Below, one piece after another: positions 37,823-44,230 of a stretch of 44,230 nucleotides of DNA. The notes beneath the pieces are model-generated. The model searched no databases, was not told where the DNA came from, and saw nothing but the letters and a program-made list of their open reading frames with translations. Both the position numbers and the translations under genes were made by a program. Location of the stretch: the NCBI GenBank assembly GCA_002724245.1, contig PBOG01000106.1, forward strand, positions 1 to 44,230. The letters run 5' to 3'. Each line of letters starts with the position of its first letter. The first letter of the stretch is position 1. Source of the stretch: Planctomycetaceae bacterium. GTDB taxonomy: Bacteria; Planctomycetota; Planctomycetia; Pirellulales; Pirellulaceae.

Positions 37823-38635
37823 TCACGGTTTCGCCAACATGCGAGAACGATCCGTGGCAGCCTGAACCGCTGCAATGCAGGCTGCGGGGACCGCATGCGA
37901 CTCCAGCACTTGCAAGCCAGCAATCGTCGTCCCACCTGGACTGGTCACACGATCCCTCAGGACTGCCGGGTGTTCCTTCGTCTCGTCTACCATCTGGGCA
38001 GCACCACGGACCGTTTGGACGGCAAATGCCGTAGATAATTCACGTGGCAATCCCATCAGTACTCCACCGTCGCTCAGTGCCTCGATAATGGTGTACACAA
38101 ACGCCGGCCCAGACCCCGACAACCCGGTGATTGCATCCAACCACTCCTCCTGGACACAAGCACTTGTTCCGACTGCGTCCAATAGACTTCCTACTAATTT
38201 CCCGTCTTCAGCGTTCGCCCCATCAGCCAACGCATAGGCTGATGCACCAGCCCCCACCAGGCAAGGTGTATTCGGCATAACACGAATCACGCGTTGGGTG
38301 CCGAGTCCGGTACAAAGCCGCTCTAGCGAGACCCCGGCCGCAATTGAAACAGCCAGTTTGTCACCTCCAACGCTACCTTTTAGATCATCGAGGACGGTCT
38401 GCATCACTTGCGGCTTGACCGCCAGGATAAAAACCTCAGACTCCGCAACGACCTGGCGGTTCCCTGTCGCGACTTGGGCATCCGGAATACTCTTTTTGAA
38501 TGCCGCGATTGATGCAGCGGCTGGATCATAGATCACCAATTGGCGCCCCGGGACACAACCCGCCTGGACCCATCCACTGGCCAATGCCTGCGCCATCTGC
38601 CCGGCGCCAACTAATCCAATCTTTGTTTCCGGCAT
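37823..38635 (-). CDS. proC: pyrroline-5-carboxylate reductase
   Basis: Last step of proline synthesis: NAD(P)H-dependent reduction of pyrroline-5-carboxylate. The 270-aa length is normal. The N-terminal Rossmann motif is GLVGAGQMAQALASG (7-21), followed by VFILAVKPQVM and RVMPNTPCLVGAGASAY. The C-terminal dimerisation domain has GLSGSGPAFVY and VTSPGGTTIAGL, both diagnostic. GGAAAG lies upstream of ATG 38635. Cytoplasmic. Downstream genes on the same strand are unknown proteins, so there is no proline operon here. Confidence 0.96.
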   Translation of the reverse strand: MPETKIGLVGAGQMAQALASGWVQAGCVPGRQLVIYDPAAASIAAFKKSIPDAQVATGNRQVVAESEVFILAVKPQVMQTVLDDLKGSVGGDKLAVSIAAGVSLERLCTGLGTQRVIRVMPNTPCLVGAGASAYALADGANAEDGKLVGSLLDAVGTSACVQEEWLDAITGLSGSGPAFVYTIIEALSDGGVLMGLPRELSTAFAVQTVRGAAQMVDETKEHPAVLRDRVTSPGGTTIAGLQVLESHAVPAACIAAVQAATDRSRMLAKP

Positions 38636-38850
38636 TTTTCTTTCCGTAGCAACAACTTATCTGCAAACGGCGTTTCCGCTGTCTGGTTTCCAATGGCCGA
38701 GCATTCCGCTGGCCGAGCATTCCGCACCAATGCTAAGAAAATCACTTGTGCAAAACAATGTTGTGCCGCCGGAACAGAGACGGGCCCACGCCCGGAATCG
38801 AGATGCAACACAATCCCTAGTGTGAACAACACGGTTCTTTTACCGGCCAT
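38611..38850 (-). CDS. doubtful 79-aa reading frame upstream of proC
   Basis: ATG 38850 begins MAGKRTVLFTLGIVLHLDSG and has AGAGGG six bases upstream, a good ribosome site. The frame runs to 38611, overlapping the proC start by 25 bp. Beyond the N-terminal hydrophobic stretch the sequence has no recognisable character and contains the 16-bp tandem duplication. It may be a short leader gene for proC or chance. Confidence 0.25.
   Translation of the reverse strand: MAGKRTVLFTLGIVLHLDSGRGPVSVPAAQHCFAQVIFLALVRNARPAECSAIGNQTAETPFADKLLLRKEKCRKQRLD
38695..38725. repeat. tandem duplication of a 16-bp unit
   Basis: GGCCGAGCATTCCGCT at 38695-38710 is followed immediately by GGCCGAGCATTCCGC at 38711-38725. 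Fifteen bases are repeated exactly. It lies in the non-coding (or doubtfully coding) spacer upstream of proC, and is best explained by replication slippage. Confidence 0.7.
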
Positions 38851-39039
38851 TTCGTTCCCTCTTTTTACCAGCCCCCATGTCCGTGTACTGGTTTCAGAGG
38901 CCACCAGCCTTCACAAACTGGCGGGTAACACTGCATCTGTACGGCAAAGCACAAAAATATCCCGCAGCCTCCCCCGAGCTGTCAGGCGCTCTTGCTGAAG
39001 CGTGAATGGTCACAAAGATCGTGGCGAGACGCTCCACCC
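38851..39039. other. intergenic region between proC and metal importer promoters
   Basis: Part of a 652-bp gap between divergent units. Short open frames here are unconvincing. I see no repeat or RNA gene. The part from 39040 onward carries the candidate promoter and operator of the importer operon; the 200 bp between that operator and the binding-protein gene is a long leader with no gene I can support. Confidence 0.4.
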
Positions 39040-39070
39040 TTGACACTTTTCTCTTGGCGAAAGAAAATAT
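39040..39070 (+). promoter_or_regulatory. candidate promoter of the metal importer operon
   Basis: TTGACA at 39040-39045 is an exact sigma-70 -35 box. An A/T-rich stretch, AAAATAT (39064-39070), sits at a spacing of 18-19 bases and could serve as a poor -10. The dyad described at 39070-39085 abuts it, the arrangement expected for a repressible promoter. Confidence 0.4.
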
Positions 39071-39085
39071 TTTGGTTAGTCAAAA
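39070..39085. promoter_or_regulatory. candidate metalloregulator operator
   Basis: TTTTGGTTAGTCAAAA is a dyad with perfect TTTTG/CAAAA arms; the inner bases conserve the purine/pyrimidine pattern. The left half (TTTGGTTAGTC) resembles the DtxR-family half-site TTAGGTTAGCC. It lies immediately after the candidate promoter of the importer. Which protein would bind is unknown; the DtxR-like domains fused to the permeases or a regulator elsewhere are candidates. Confidence 0.4.
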
Positions 39086-39287
39086 AAAGCACTGGCTAGA
39101 TTGCCCAACTGGTCTCAGCGGAGTTCCACACGCCCAGTCGGCTCCAGCGATGCACAGGTATCTGGCTGAACAGACGTGTAAATCTCGTTACATACGCTGA
39201 CGCAGCCAATTGAAACGCGAACGGGTCGGCGGTTGCTCCTGCACATCTCGATCCTTTCTGACACAGAATCCTCAGTGACAAAGCATC

Positions 39288-40283
39288 ATGTACTACCTCA
39301 TACGTACTACGTTTATCGTCTCACTTACCAGCCTGACACTTCTGTCTGGTTGCAATGCGCCGGCAACATCAAATGGAGCGGGCAAGCGTCAACGAGCCGA
39401 CCTTACCACGCCTTTTGAAATCGTCTCCACATGTGGCATGGTTACCGACATCGTCAAACAAGTTGCCGGATCTGAGGCAACCGTCACTGGCATCATGAAC
39501 GAAGGAGTTGATCCACATCTCTATCGCCCTACGAGCTCAGATGTCAAACAACTCAGCGACGCAGACATCATCTTCTATTCGGGTTTAATGCTCGAAGGGC
39601 GCATGAGCGATACGTTCTCTCAAGTCCAGCGCACCGGCATTCCCGTCTATGCTGTCACCGAAGGTATTGATCCAAAGCTACTGCGTGAGCCACCAGAATT
39701 CGCCGGGCACTGGGATCCACACGTCTGGATGGATGTTCAGGCCTGGAGTGCATGCGTCTCGCAAATCGCCGACGCACTAAGCGAATTTGATCCGGCTCAT
39801 AAAGAAACGTATGAAAAGAATGCGAAGAATTACCAGGACGAACTGACCAAGCTCGATGATTACGTCCGTAAAACAATTGCCTCTATTCCTGAAGATCAAC
39901 GCGTCCTGATAACAGCCCACGATGCCTTTGGATATTTTTCTCGCGCCTACCAGATCGAAGTCAAATCGGTGCAAGGCCTGAGTACCGAATCCGATGCCGA
40001 CCTGAAGCACATCAACGAACTTGTGGAGTTTATTTGCACTCGCAAGATAAAAGCCATTTTCGTCGAATCAAGCGTTTCCGATCGTAATATCAAGGCGATA
40101 CTTGAAGGTTGTGGAGAACGTGGCTGGGAGGTCAAGATTGGAGGCAGTCTGTTTTCAGACGCGATGGGTGCACCTGGCACCTACCGCGGCACCTACATCG
40201 GCATGATGGATCACAATGCCTCTGTCATTGCCGGTGCGCTTGGTGGACAGGCTGCTGAAAATGGACTTAACCAGAAACTCTAG
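39288..40283 (+). CDS. metal ABC transporter substrate-binding lipoprotein (cluster A-I)
   Basis: 331 aa. Lipobox LLSGC puts the lipidated Cys at 22. The fold is that of TroA/PsaA/ZnuA proteins that capture Mn or Zn outside the inner membrane. Predicted ligands are H77 (DPHLYRP), H145 (DPHVWMD), H211 (TAHDAFGYFSRAY) and D291 (LFSDAMG), the His/His/His/Asp set of TroA. No His-rich loop of the ZnuA type is present, so manganese (or Mn/Zn) is favoured over dedicated zinc uptake. Ribosome site is weak. First gene of the importer operon; a 125-bp gap separates it from the ATPase gene. Confidence 0.93.
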   Translation: MYYLIRTTFIVSLTSLTLLSGCNAPATSNGAGKRQRADLTTPFEIVSTCGMVTDIVKQVAGSEATVTGIMNEGVDPHLYRPTSSDVKQLSDADIIFYSGLMLEGRMSDTFSQVQRTGIPVYAVTEGIDPKLLREPPEFAGHWDPHVWMDVQAWSACVSQIADALSEFDPAHKETYEKNAKNYQDELTKLDDYVRKTIASIPEDQRVLITAHDAFGYFSRAYQIEVKSVQGLSTESDADLKHINELVEFICTRKIKAIFVESSVSDRNIKAILEGCGERGWEVKIGGSLFSDAMGAPGTYRGTYIGMMDHNASVIAGALGGQAAENGLNQKL

Positions 40284-40408
40284 GGCCGGCCAACCTGGCA
40301 CAGATTTAGATCCGCACGATGCAGATCGACGCTTTCTACAGGTCTACGGAATCCGTATGGATACAAGATCCGAGGCCATCTGAATGTGCGTCTTGGCAGT
40401 GATCTGAC

Positions 40409-41203
40409 ATGGCATCCGAATCCATTCCGCCCGCCGTAACTGTTGTACCACCACTGTCGATCCACGACCTGACCGTGGCTTATCAACGCAAACCCGTAAT
40501 CTGGGACATCGATTACGTCGCCCCGGCTGGCAAACTCGTGGCAATTGTCGGCCCCAACGGAGCCGGCAAGAGCACTCTGATTAATGCGGCGTTGGAATTG
40601 ATTCCGCGTGCTTCAGGCCAAGTACGGTTCTTTGGCGAACCTTACCAAAAGCAACGTCATCGGGTTGGCTATGTGCCTCAACGCGAGAGTGTGGACTGGG
40701 ATTTTCCCGTTAGCGCTCTGGATGTCGTTGTGATGGGGCTCTACCGCAAGGTGGGCTGGTGCCTTCCAGTACTACCGCGACACCGAAAAACCGCACTTGC
40801 CGCCCTCGCTCGAGTCGGCATGGCGGATTACGCACATCGACAAATCCGCCGTTTATCCGGCGGACAGCAACAACGGGTGTTTCTGGCGAGAGCTCTTGTA
40901 CAGGACGCAGACTTGTACCTGATGGACGAACCGTTCACCGGAGTGGATGCCGCTACCGAACGAGCCATTGTTGAAATACTCCGAGAATTGAGAGCTCTGG
41001 GTAAGACTGCCCTGGTCGTTCACCACGACCTGCAAACTGTCACTGAATACTTTGATGAAGTGATCCTGTTGAATATGCGTCTGGTAGCAACGGGATCTGT
41101 GGAAAGCGTATTCACTACAGACAATCTCCGTAAGACCTACGGTGGCCGATTGATGCTACTGGAAAACACTGACCGCATCGTCGGGAAAGGCACTTCCGGA
41201 TGA
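40409..41203 (+). CDS. metal ABC transporter ATP-binding protein
   Basis: 264-aa ATPase of the Mn/Zn importer. Walker [10 protein letters not shown] (48-56), Q-loop Q91, signature LSGGQQQR (149-156), Walker B LYLMDEP (D173, E174) and switch His at 205-206 are all present, so it should hydrolyse ATP. The segment [20 protein letters not shown] is typical of the manganese/zinc (MntB/TroB/ZnuC) subfamily. Its stop overlaps the start of the first permease (ATGA at 41200-41203), indicating coupled translation. Confidence 0.95.
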   Translation: MASESIPPAVTVVPPLSIHDLTVAYQRKPVIWDIDYVAPAGKLVAIVGPNGAGKSTLINAALELIPRASGQVRFFGEPYQKQRHRVGYVPQRESVDWDFPVSALDVVVMGLYRKVGWCLPVLPRHRKTALAALARVGMADYAHRQIRRLSGGQQQRVFLARALVQDADLYLMDEPFTGVDAATERAIVEILRELRALGKTALVVHHDLQTVTEYFDEVILLNMRLVATGSVESVFTTDNLRKTYGGRLMLLENTDRIVGKGTSG

Positions 41204-42738
41204 GTTTCCAAAGGCAACTCGACTGGCCTTCAAAAACCGGTAGTTTTGCAGTCCGCAGATCTGCTATGCAAACCGCCATCTGCCTCCTGTTTATCGTCTG
41301 GAGCAACCAGGAAATAACGGCCCAGATATCACCGCACAGCGAGGCGTCAGGCCAAGGTCACCAGACAACATCTCAGAAACCTGCCGGCTCGCTGGCCGAC
41401 AATCGCCTCGCTTGGCCAGCAGCGGCGGACGTCAAACGGGTCCTGCTCATGCAGGACTACAACACCCGCATCGTACTCTGGGGAACAACAACGCTGGGAC
41501 TCGCCGCCGGCATTACCGGAACTTTCCTGTTGCTGCGGAAAAGATCACTCCTCGGCGATGTCGTTGGGCATGCTTCGCTTCCTGGCGTAGCCATCGCGTT
41601 TCTGATCATGGAGCTCCGTGAGCCACAAAGCGGCAAGTGGTTACCGGGATTGCTGATCGGAGCCTCAATTTCAGGAATTGCCGGCATGGTATCGACCGTC
41701 ATCATTCGCTCATGCACACGTATCAAAGAAGATGCTGCGTTGGCCATCACCCTTGGCGCATTCTATGGCCTGGGAATTGTCCTGTTCACCATCATCCAGA
41801 AGCTCCCTACCGGGAGTCAGGCGGGCCTGGGAAATTTCATCTACGGCAATACTGCTACGATAACCCAGAGCGAAGTCGATTTGATTTGGCGGGTCGCGAT
41901 CGTCGCCATTGTGGCAGCTGGACTTCTATTTAAAGAGTTTGGACTGCTCTGTTTTGATGAACAATTCGCATCCTCTCAAGGCTGGCCGGTCGTACTACTG
42001 GACCTTATTTTGATGGGACTAGTGGTCGCGGTGTGTGTTATTGGGCTGCGCAGTGTCGGCCTGTTGCTGGTTGTAGCCCTACTGATCATCCCTGCAGCTT
42101 CCGCTCGTTTCTGGACCGAAAAACTCTCTCACATGACGTTTTGCGCAGCCGTGATAGGCGTCGTTTCATGTTACGTGGGGGCTGTATCGAGCGCCTTGTT
42201 CTCACGTCTCGCCGCCGGCGCAGTGATCGTACTGACCGGTTCAGTGATGTTTTGTGCAAGCCTCTGTTTCGGTACTCGCCGCGGCGTATTATTACGTTGG
42301 TACACGCGACGCCGCCTTAACCAGCGAATCGCCACGCAGCAGCTACTGCTCGCGATTTTTGAAACCGTCGAAACAGCGCTCCTTCCAAATCCTCAGCAAG
42401 CCTTGACAGATGTAACAGTGACTCTAGAGGACCTGTTACCGAAGCGGTCTTGGACCGCTAAACAACTACGGCGAAGTCTTCATGAAGCCCAAAAAGCTCA
42501 ATACCTGGCTTCCCATCCTGGCCGCGGACACCGGTTAACCGCGCAGGGAGGACGTGCGGCACACCGCGCGGCACGCAACCACCGTCTCTGGGAACTCTAT
42601 CTGTTACAACATGCGGATGTTGCGCCGGGGCACGTCGACCGGGACGCGGATCGAATCGAACAAATCCTTGATCCCGAAATCATCTCGGGTCTGGAATCCG
42701 CGCTCTTCAAAAAGTATCCACAAATGGCTGCATCGTGA
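41200..42738 (+). CDS. metal ABC permease fused to DtxR/MntR-like regulator domain
   Basis: 512 aa, far longer than the usual 280-300. Residues about 23-42 form a signal-like hydrophobic stretch, followed by a polar linker. The ABC-3 permease domain spans about 90-360 with around eight membrane helices and the family motif [20 protein letters not shown]. From about 385 a cytoplasmic winged helix ([28 protein letters not shown]) is followed by a dimerisation-like segment ([29 protein letters not shown]). By alignment with DtxR, metal-site positions carry H461, E465, D480, D484, E487 and Q488. So the uptake channel carries its own metalloregulator-like module; a sensing or gating role is inferred. 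Confidence 0.88.
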   Translation: MSFQRQLDWPSKTGSFAVRRSAMQTAICLLFIVWSNQEITAQISPHSEASGQGHQTTSQKPAGSLADNRLAWPAAADVKRVLLMQDYNTRIVLWGTTTLGLAAGITGTFLLLRKRSLLGDVVGHASLPGVAIAFLIMELREPQSGKWLPGLLIGASISGIAGMVSTVIIRSCTRIKEDAALAITLGAFYGLGIVLFTIIQKLPTGSQAGLGNFIYGNTATITQSEVDLIWRVAIVAIVAAGLLFKEFGLLCFDEQFASSQGWPVVLLDLILMGLVVAVCVIGLRSVGLLLVVALLIIPAASARFWTEKLSHMTFCAAVIGVVSCYVGAVSSALFSRLAAGAVIVLTGSVMFCASLCFGTRRGVLLRWYTRRRLNQRIATQQLLLAIFETVETALLPNPQQALTDVTVTLEDLLPKRSWTAKQLRRSLHEAQKAQYLASHPGRGHRLTAQGGRAAHRAARNHRLWELYLLQHADVAPGHVDRDADRIEQILDPEIISGLESALFKKYPQMAAS

Positions 42739-42802
42739 ACCTGCTTTTGCGCCGGCATGCCCCGCCGCACTGCTTCATTTACCGTACCGCACATACCGCA
42801 AC

Positions 42803-44026
42803 ATGTTCACCGAAATACAACACGGATTGTCTGCCTGGGGTTCGTTCGATACCTGGATCGTAATTACGGCAGCACTCGCCGCAATGGCCTGTGCATTACC
42901 TGGTGTATTCCTGGTCCTGCGCCAACAGAGCATGATGGGAGATGCCCTCAGTCACACCGTCCTGCCGGGTATCGTCCTGGCGTTCTTGATGTCTTACGGA
43001 TTGAGAAATGCAGAGTGGATCAGCCCGTCAACGCAATTAGCGACACTCCCCCTTTTCTTATTTGGTGGAGCAGTCGTGCTGGGCGTAGTCTCTGCCATGT
43101 TGACAGAATTTGTCCAGCGGCTGGGCCATGTTGAAAGTAGCGCAGCACTCGGCGTCGTCTTTACCTCCCTGTTCGCCTTTGGCCTGCTGCTGATCCGCTT
43201 GAAGGCCGATTCCGTTCACATTGACCCGGACTGTGTACTGTACGGGAATGTCGAAACCGTCAAACTGGGCGTAGCAGGAGTCCCTCGGGCAACAGCCATG
43301 GTGGGGAGCTTGCTTGTGGTGAACCTGACCCTCGTCTTGCTGTTCTATAAGGAACTCACCATCAGTGCCTTTGACCCCAGTCTTGCCACAACTCTTGGCA
43401 TCCGCGCACGGATTATGCATTACGCTCTCATGGCTACTACAGCCGCCACGCTCGTCGCGGCTTTCGAAAGCGTAGGAAGTATCCTGGTCATCACCATGCT
43501 GGTCGCGCCAGCCGCCACTGCCAGCTTGCTGACTGACCGTCTACCAATACGACTTGTGGTCACCCTGGCCATCGCATTCATCACGGCTCTGGTTGGGCAC
43601 GCCATGGCACTAACTCTGCCAGCCCTTGTGTTTTCCCGTTTGGGATTTCCTGAAATCAAAGACGCCAGCACTGCCGGCATGATGGCAGTCGTGGCCGGCA
43701 TGTTATTTATTCTGGCGATGTTCTTCGCGCCACGGCACGGAATGATCAGCAAGGGGTTAGGACAAACACGTCTTGCATTTCGACTCGCCTGCCACGACCA
43801 GTTACGCGCGTTGTATCAGGCAGAACGCAAAACCAGCCTGGGCGCAACCGTTGAAGCTACCGCCTGGACAAAGACACAAGGATTCATCCTGCATTATCTG
43901 GCAACCTGGTCGCTCATCCTCTCGCAGCAGATTGCCCGTACCGCAAAGGGTCACAAACTGACAAGCAGAGGAAAACGAGCTATCGAGCAAATCATCACTA
44001 ACGTGAGCGACGATACCTCGACGTAA
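42803..44026 (+). CDS. second metal ABC permease with winged-helix-like tail
   Basis: 407 aa from ATG 42803 (MFTEIQHGLSAWGSFDTW); the frame is open to 42554 but that part overlaps the previous gene. The ABC-3 permease domain fills about 15-310, with the motif QQSMMGDALSHTVLPGIVLAF. The last 95 residues are soluble: LAFRLACHDQLRALYQAER, TQGFILHYLATWSL and HKLTSRGKRAIEQI, resembling a winged helix without the dimerisation part seen in the first permease. The two permeases probably form a heterodimer. A 64-bp gap precedes it. Confidence 0.88.
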   Translation: MFTEIQHGLSAWGSFDTWIVITAALAAMACALPGVFLVLRQQSMMGDALSHTVLPGIVLAFLMSYGLRNAEWISPSTQLATLPLFLFGGAVVLGVVSAMLTEFVQRLGHVESSAALGVVFTSLFAFGLLLIRLKADSVHIDPDCVLYGNVETVKLGVAGVPRATAMVGSLLVVNLTLVLLFYKELTISAFDPSLATTLGIRARIMHYALMATTAATLVAAFESVGSILVITMLVAPAATASLLTDRLPIRLVVTLAIAFITALVGHAMALTLPALVFSRLGFPEIKDASTAGMMAVVAGMLFILAMFFAPRHGMISKGLGQTRLAFRLACHDQLRALYQAERKTSLGATVEATAWTKTQGFILHYLATWSLILSQQIARTAKGHKLTSRGKRAIEQIITNVSDDTST

Positions 44027-44050
44027 CCAAAGCAGACTTGAAACCTCACA

Positions 44051-44064
44051 TGCTCCGGAGAGCA
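44051..44064. terminator. short hairpin between convergent genes
   Basis: TGCTC (44051-44055) and GAGCA (44060-44064) pair around CGGA, between the stop of the second permease and the stop of the RGG protein. A tetraloop hairpin here could help end both transcripts, but the stem is short and no T run follows. Confidence 0.3.
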
Positions 44065-44084
44065 GAGCAGGGCAACCGAACCGT

Positions 44085-44230
44085 TTAACGACCACCGCGG
44101 CCTTCGGGGCGTCCGCCACCACGACCACCACGGCCTTCAGGACGTCCACCACCACGACCACCGCGGCCTTCAGGGCGTCCGCCACCACGACCACCGCGGC
44201 CTTCAGGGCGTCCGCCACCACGACCACCAC
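44085..44230 (-). CDS. C-terminal RGG-repeat tail of a truncated protein, probably RNA-binding
   Basis: The minus strand reads about 47 codons of GRGGGRPEG-type sequence ending GRGGR and stop TAA (44087-44085). The 5' part lies beyond the window. Arg-Gly-Gly tails of this kind follow an RRM domain in many bacterial glycine-rich RNA-binding proteins, including planctomycete ones, so that is my best guess, but no folded domain is visible. The other minus-strand frame over the same bases gives Val/Ala-rich repeats and is not credible. Confidence 0.7.
   Translation of the reverse strand, partial: GGRGGGRPEGRGGRGGGRPEGRGGRGGGRPEGRGGRGGGRPEGRGGR
44100..44230. repeat. 33-bp tandem repeat, about four copies
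   Basis: Units begin at 44100, 44133, 44166 and 44199 (the last cut by the window end by one base). Each encodes 11 residues, RGGRGGGRPEG, on the minus strand. Copies differ at a few third-codon positions, showing selection on the protein or simple slippage expansion. Copy number is likely to vary between strains. Confidence 0.85.

Noticed and set aside
43802-44230. 142-codon minus-strand frame giving VVVVADALKA-type repeats
   Set aside because: It is the wrong frame of the RGG repeat array; the GRGGGRPEG frame matches a known protein type and ends in a proper stop.

Overview
This window looks like a chromosomal segment of a planctomycete (phylum Planctomycetota, probably Pirellulales-like). 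The basis is family content: a DUF1501 Tat-exported protein next to a PSCyt1/DUF1549/DUF1553 cytochrome-type protein, a DUF1080 protein, a DUF1570 metallopeptidase, a DUF58/BatA-like pair, an RsbW-like kinase with a STAS antagonist, and several large secreted proteins I do not recognise from outside the phylum. I found no rRNA, tRNA, CRISPR array, insertion sequence, integrase or phage gene, and base composition looks even throughout. Genus and species cannot be read from the sequence.

Layout. 1-6346 (+): the F1Fo ATP synthase operon, from the last codons of atpB through atpE-F-H-A-G-D-C. 6360-10274 (-): gatB, gatA, gatC and rpmB, a translation block. 10491-11561 (-): an RsbW-like anti-sigma kinase and a STAS anti-anti-sigma protein. 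11929-15249 (+): DUF58 and a BatA-like membrane protein, three bases apart. 15330-19854 (-): a PSD1-type cytochrome protein overlapping a DUF1501 protein. 20064-21179 (+): a 34-codon reading frame and a degenerate receiver protein. 21318-21911 (-): a TerB-like protein, followed by about 650 bp without a convincing gene. 22560-25003 (+): a secreted planctomycete-type protein overlapping a 158-aa partner. 25104-28869 (-): an inactive-looking sulfatase-fold protein, a divergent RNase HII-like protein and a secreted protein of unknown function. 29146-30234 (+): a DUF1570 metallopeptidase. 30259-32208 (-): an acyl-CoA dehydrogenase with a long C-terminal extension. 32593-33246 (+): a DUF1080 protein. 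33317-38635 (-): proC, two small unknown proteins, a Ski2-like helicase and a protein kinase whose start overlaps the helicase stop. 39288-44026 (+): a cluster A-I metal ABC importer in which both permeases carry C-terminal metalloregulator-like domains. 44085-44230 (-): the RGG-repeat tail of a protein that continues past the window.

Most of the window is housekeeping. The most interesting unit is the metal importer. Its binding protein has a His/His/His/Asp metal site like TroA. Its first permease is fused to a DtxR/MntR-type winged helix plus dimerisation domain, its second to a shorter winged-helix-like tail. The region upstream holds a TTGACA box and a 16-bp dyad resembling a DtxR-family half-site, and there is no free-standing regulator in the window. 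Other points worth following are the coupled helicase/kinase pair, the degenerate receiver and sulfatase-fold proteins, the LamG domain inside the DUF1553 protein, and a short 5'-UTR hairpin in front of the acyl-CoA dehydrogenase.
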